Origin: Basidiobolus meristosporus CBS 931.73
Lineage: Eukaryota > Basidiobolomycota > Basidiobolomycetes > Basidiobolales > Basidiobolaceae
Assembly (NCBI GenBank): GCA_002104905.1
Contig: MCFE01000852.1
Span: forward strand, 1 to 30,290
Direction of reading: 5' to 3'
DNA: 30,290 nt
The position numbers and the translations under genes are program-made. The notes below the pieces were generated by a model that was not told where the DNA came from, ran no database searches, and saw nothing but the letters and a program-made list of their open reading frames with translations. This document shows, in pieces, positions 28,082 to 30,290 of the stretch; position 1 is the first letter of the stretch; the number at the start of each line of letters is the position of its first letter.

Positions 28082-29473
28082 ATGAATACTCTGACTATCA
28101 CTGGTCGCGCCAGCCTTTTCAGGAGCCCGTACGTATACTGCCTTTCTGTCTCCTGAGCGAATGACTAATTCAAGGGTTTGGATTTCTCAGATTTATAAGA
28201 GCCTACTCACAAACCGCTCGACAGGTATGTCAGGTAGCTATTACTTGTGCTGGGAACACTAATGTCTTATTTACGTCCCAATTTTTGAACAGAACTCGGG
28301 CTGGAGCAGTGTTTCCGTGTCCACGTCTCGTCTGAATCTTCCAAGAGCCAATTCCACGCTTGTCCAGCGTACCGCTCTTCCTGCTCTTTTCAGCATCCCG
28401 ACCCTGCGTACACATGGGTTTTCTTCCGGATTTACCAGGTTCAATTCGACCTCTACCAACGTTCCCGTGCTTGATAATACCGCGAGCTTCACAAATGCCT
28501 CCGACAGCAGCCCAATTATGACAACCATCAGCGAAAACATTGACACCAGTTCTATTGTTGACGCCGCAATGAAGGTTGGAGACCTTAAAGCCCTAGGCTT
28601 GGTTAATTATACACCAGTTGGCTTTCTTCAAGGCGCCATGGAATTTATCCATGTTAGCACCGGGATTCCCTGGTGGGGGACTATTGCAGCAACCACGATC
28701 CTTATTCGGATCGCCTTGTTCCCCTTTGTGGTCAAACTTCAGAAGAACGCAGCCACCCTTCATAACATCAAGCCCGAAATGGACCGCCTCACCGCTCAGT
28801 TGAACAAAGCCAAGGCGGAAGGGGACTCAGCAGCGATCACTCAGTATGCCCACGAGTTTAAAAACTTGTTCGAAACGCACAAGGCAAATCCCATCAAGAT
28901 GTTGGCTCTCCCGCTCATGCAGGCTCCAGTGATGCTCTCATTTTTCTTTGCCTTGAGAGATATGGCTCAGTTGCCTGTTCCGCAGTTCCAAACCGGTGGC
29001 ATAGCCTGGTTCACTGATTTAACCGCTGCTGACCCGTATTACATCTTGCCTGTGCTCTCTGGGCTTGGGTTTTTGACCATTCTGGAAGTAAGTAAGGCTC
29101 AAGCAATCTACATCTTGTTTACAAGGATTAAGACTTTTGCAGCTCGGCAGTGAAGCAGGCACCAATGTAGGCCAGCCCAACAATGCCAAATGGATCTTTA
29201 GGTTTATGTCAGTTGCCATGGTGCCGTTGACTGCTAGTTTCTCCTCTGTAAGTGATTGATTCTTGGCATGGCGAGAGCTCTCACTAACTGCCCTCATCAC
29301 CACAGTCCATCTTTGTCTACTGGGTCACTTCGAATTTCTTCTCAATTGGTCAGGTGCTCGCCTTGAAGAATCCAGCACTTCGGAAGAAATTAGGCATCCC
29401 GCTTCTGATGAAACATCAAGTCAAGGCTGTCAAGTCCGGCAGCCCCAAAAAGTCAAAGCCCAATAGAAGGTAA
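28082..29473 (+). CDS. OXA1: OXA1: mitochondrial inner membrane insertase
   Basis: Five exons: 28082-28128, 28191-28224, 28293-29087, 29143-29247, 29306-29473; 382 residues, all joins in frame. Introns are 55-68 bp, with CTAAT or CTAAC branch sites visible in two (for example CACTAAC before CACCACAG). OXA1 inserts mitochondrially made and some imported proteins into the inner membrane. The N-terminus (MNTLTITGRASLFRSPF, then Ser/Arg-rich) is a presequence. The insertase core starts near residue 137 (GFLQGAMEFIHVSTGIPWWG). It has five hydrophobic segments, a charged matrix loop (IKPEMDRLTAQLNKAKAEGD), the PLMQAPVMLSFFFALR segment, AKWIFRFMSVAMVPLTA and FVYWVTSNFFSIGQ. The basic tail (KHQVKAVKSGSPKKSKPNRR) fits ribosome binding. 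A GTG at 28317 is not the start. Confidence 0.95.
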
Positions 29474-29560
29474 CCGACTCACTTTATTGCATAGATATAT
29501 ATATATATACATGATTATATATAGAATCAAATTAATAAATCAACGGCACGTTAGAAGGGA
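29474..29560. terminator. Short convergent 3' region, OXA1 and LYS9
   Basis: 87 bp between two stop codons facing each other. It is AT-rich with a (TA)n run at 29,498-29,507 and AATAAAT at 29,534-29,540, which could serve as poly(A) signal for OXA1. The two transcripts probably overlap here. Confidence 0.45.
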
Positions 29561-30290
29561 TCACCAATAGTTGTTTCCGGCCCATGAGAGCTGCTCTTTG
29601 ATGCTTCTCGCACCTTTGTTGACTTCCTCAATCACTTCGATTCCCTCAGTATTCAAACTGTCCAACACTGGCTTATAGATCTCCGAAATAGTAGGCGAGA
29701 GTACTCCGCGAGTACTTACCTTGCCTAGAATGGTGTTAGCATATATACAACTGGTACAATTGTGGGAACATACCCTTCAGCAATAAATCGGCGGCAATTG
29801 CAGCAGGGAGAGCAACGGTTTTAGCCATGCCAGAATATCCACCAACCGTTCCATATGTTATAAGAGTCGATTTGTGAATTTCCTAAGCAAAATTTAACGT
29901 TATGAGTACACATAGATAACACCAACTAGTTGCCTTTATCCCAGGGATACCTTGCTGCCATCTGATCGTTCTACACCAAATTCGTGATGGAGCGCCACCA
30001 TATCACGTTCGTGAGCTCCATATTGTAACTGATTTGAGAGTATAGTACAGAAGCCATCAAGAACGGTGGGAGCTCTAATCTTGGGCAACGCTGTCGAATT
30101 GGCCTCTTTCGTCATTTGGAGCCTATTGTTCAAGGCTGCTTAGTTACTTTGCTTGGAGAAAGATGTTGAAGATTCTACCAACCATGACAGACCGCTTAGA
30201 ACTCTCCCAACCATTGGGTGGTTTGAGGTAGTCTAATTTCTGCGAGATCTTACTCAAGCGCGAATTATGGTCGCCGCTATTATTTCCTAA
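29561..30290 (-). CDS. LYS9: Saccharopine reductase (saccharopine dehydrogenase, glutamate-forming), 3' part
   Basis: The C-terminal part of the gene, running off the right edge. Exons read 29724-29561 (to TGA), 29882-29774, about 30122-29951, and an open segment from about 30190 to beyond 30290. Introns 29725-29773 and 29883-29950 are well supported; the join near 30,120-30,190 is not settled. Key phrases are the HERDMVALHHEFGVE block, then STLITYGTVGGYSGMAKTVA, LPAAIAADLLLKGKVSTRGV and the C-terminus LSWAGNNYW. These match fungal LYS9, which makes saccharopine from aminoadipate semialdehyde and glutamate with NADPH in the cytosol. The reductase stands alone rather than fused, as in fungi generally. 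Confidence 0.88.

Noticed and set aside
28317-28319. GTG as OXA1 start
   Set aside because: Two upstream exons with clean splice sites supply an ATG and a better presequence.
1-30290. CRISPR arrays, rRNA and true tRNA genes
   Set aside because: No regularly spaced short repeats, rRNA-like blocks or complete cloverleaf were seen on either strand.

Overview
The window looks like nuclear DNA of a fungus, probably an early-diverging one. Four features point that way: short introns of about 45-90 bp with GT...AG ends and CTAAC/CTAAT-like branch points; a fungal-type saccharopine reductase gene (alpha-aminoadipate lysine pathway); OXA1 and cytochrome b5 reductase genes of fungal type; and a transposon load of Ty3-like, copia and Tnp2-like elements. 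I cannot place the species.

There are two compartments. From 1 to about 21,050 the DNA is almost free of CpG and consists of dead transposons inside one another. From about 21,050 to the end CpG is common and there is a compact run of ordinary genes.

Transposon compartment, left to right: a Ty3-like gag relic (minus) with its LTR, which holds a 213-bp TA-flanked MITE; an unassigned open frame; a decayed copy of an unrecognised transposon ORF (here 'ORF X'); and a solo LTR. Next comes a roughly 10.8-kb inverted repeat (about 3,425-14,245). Each arm carries the same divergent gene pair, ORF X and a Tnp2-like transposase, separated by exactly 222 bp, and the arms meet tail to tail around an 839-bp single-copy centre. 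The left arm is split by a 1,071-bp LTR-like insertion with a target duplication. The right arm is split by a 732-bp, almost perfectly palindromic element flanked by TA. After a fourth ORF X fragment comes a minus-strand copia pol relic, broken by two solo LTRs with 5-bp target duplications. Then comes a plus-strand copia derivative of the same family (LTR, initiator-tRNA half-type primer site, gag-protease, LTR) and an older related LTR.

Gene compartment: a mitochondrial-type NADH-cytochrome b5 reductase (MCR1-like, +); an unrecognised three-exon gene (-); a possible 73-residue gene (-); a 658-residue PPR protein with a presequence-like start (-); a GSKIP-domain protein (-) head to head with OXA1 (+) across 191 bp; and saccharopine reductase LYS9 (-), converging on OXA1 and running off the right edge. 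Three of the recognised genes (MCR1-like, PPR, OXA1) are expected to act in mitochondria. Several computed frames opened with GTG or TTG; the gene starts given here are true ATGs, found where needed by locating upstream exons.
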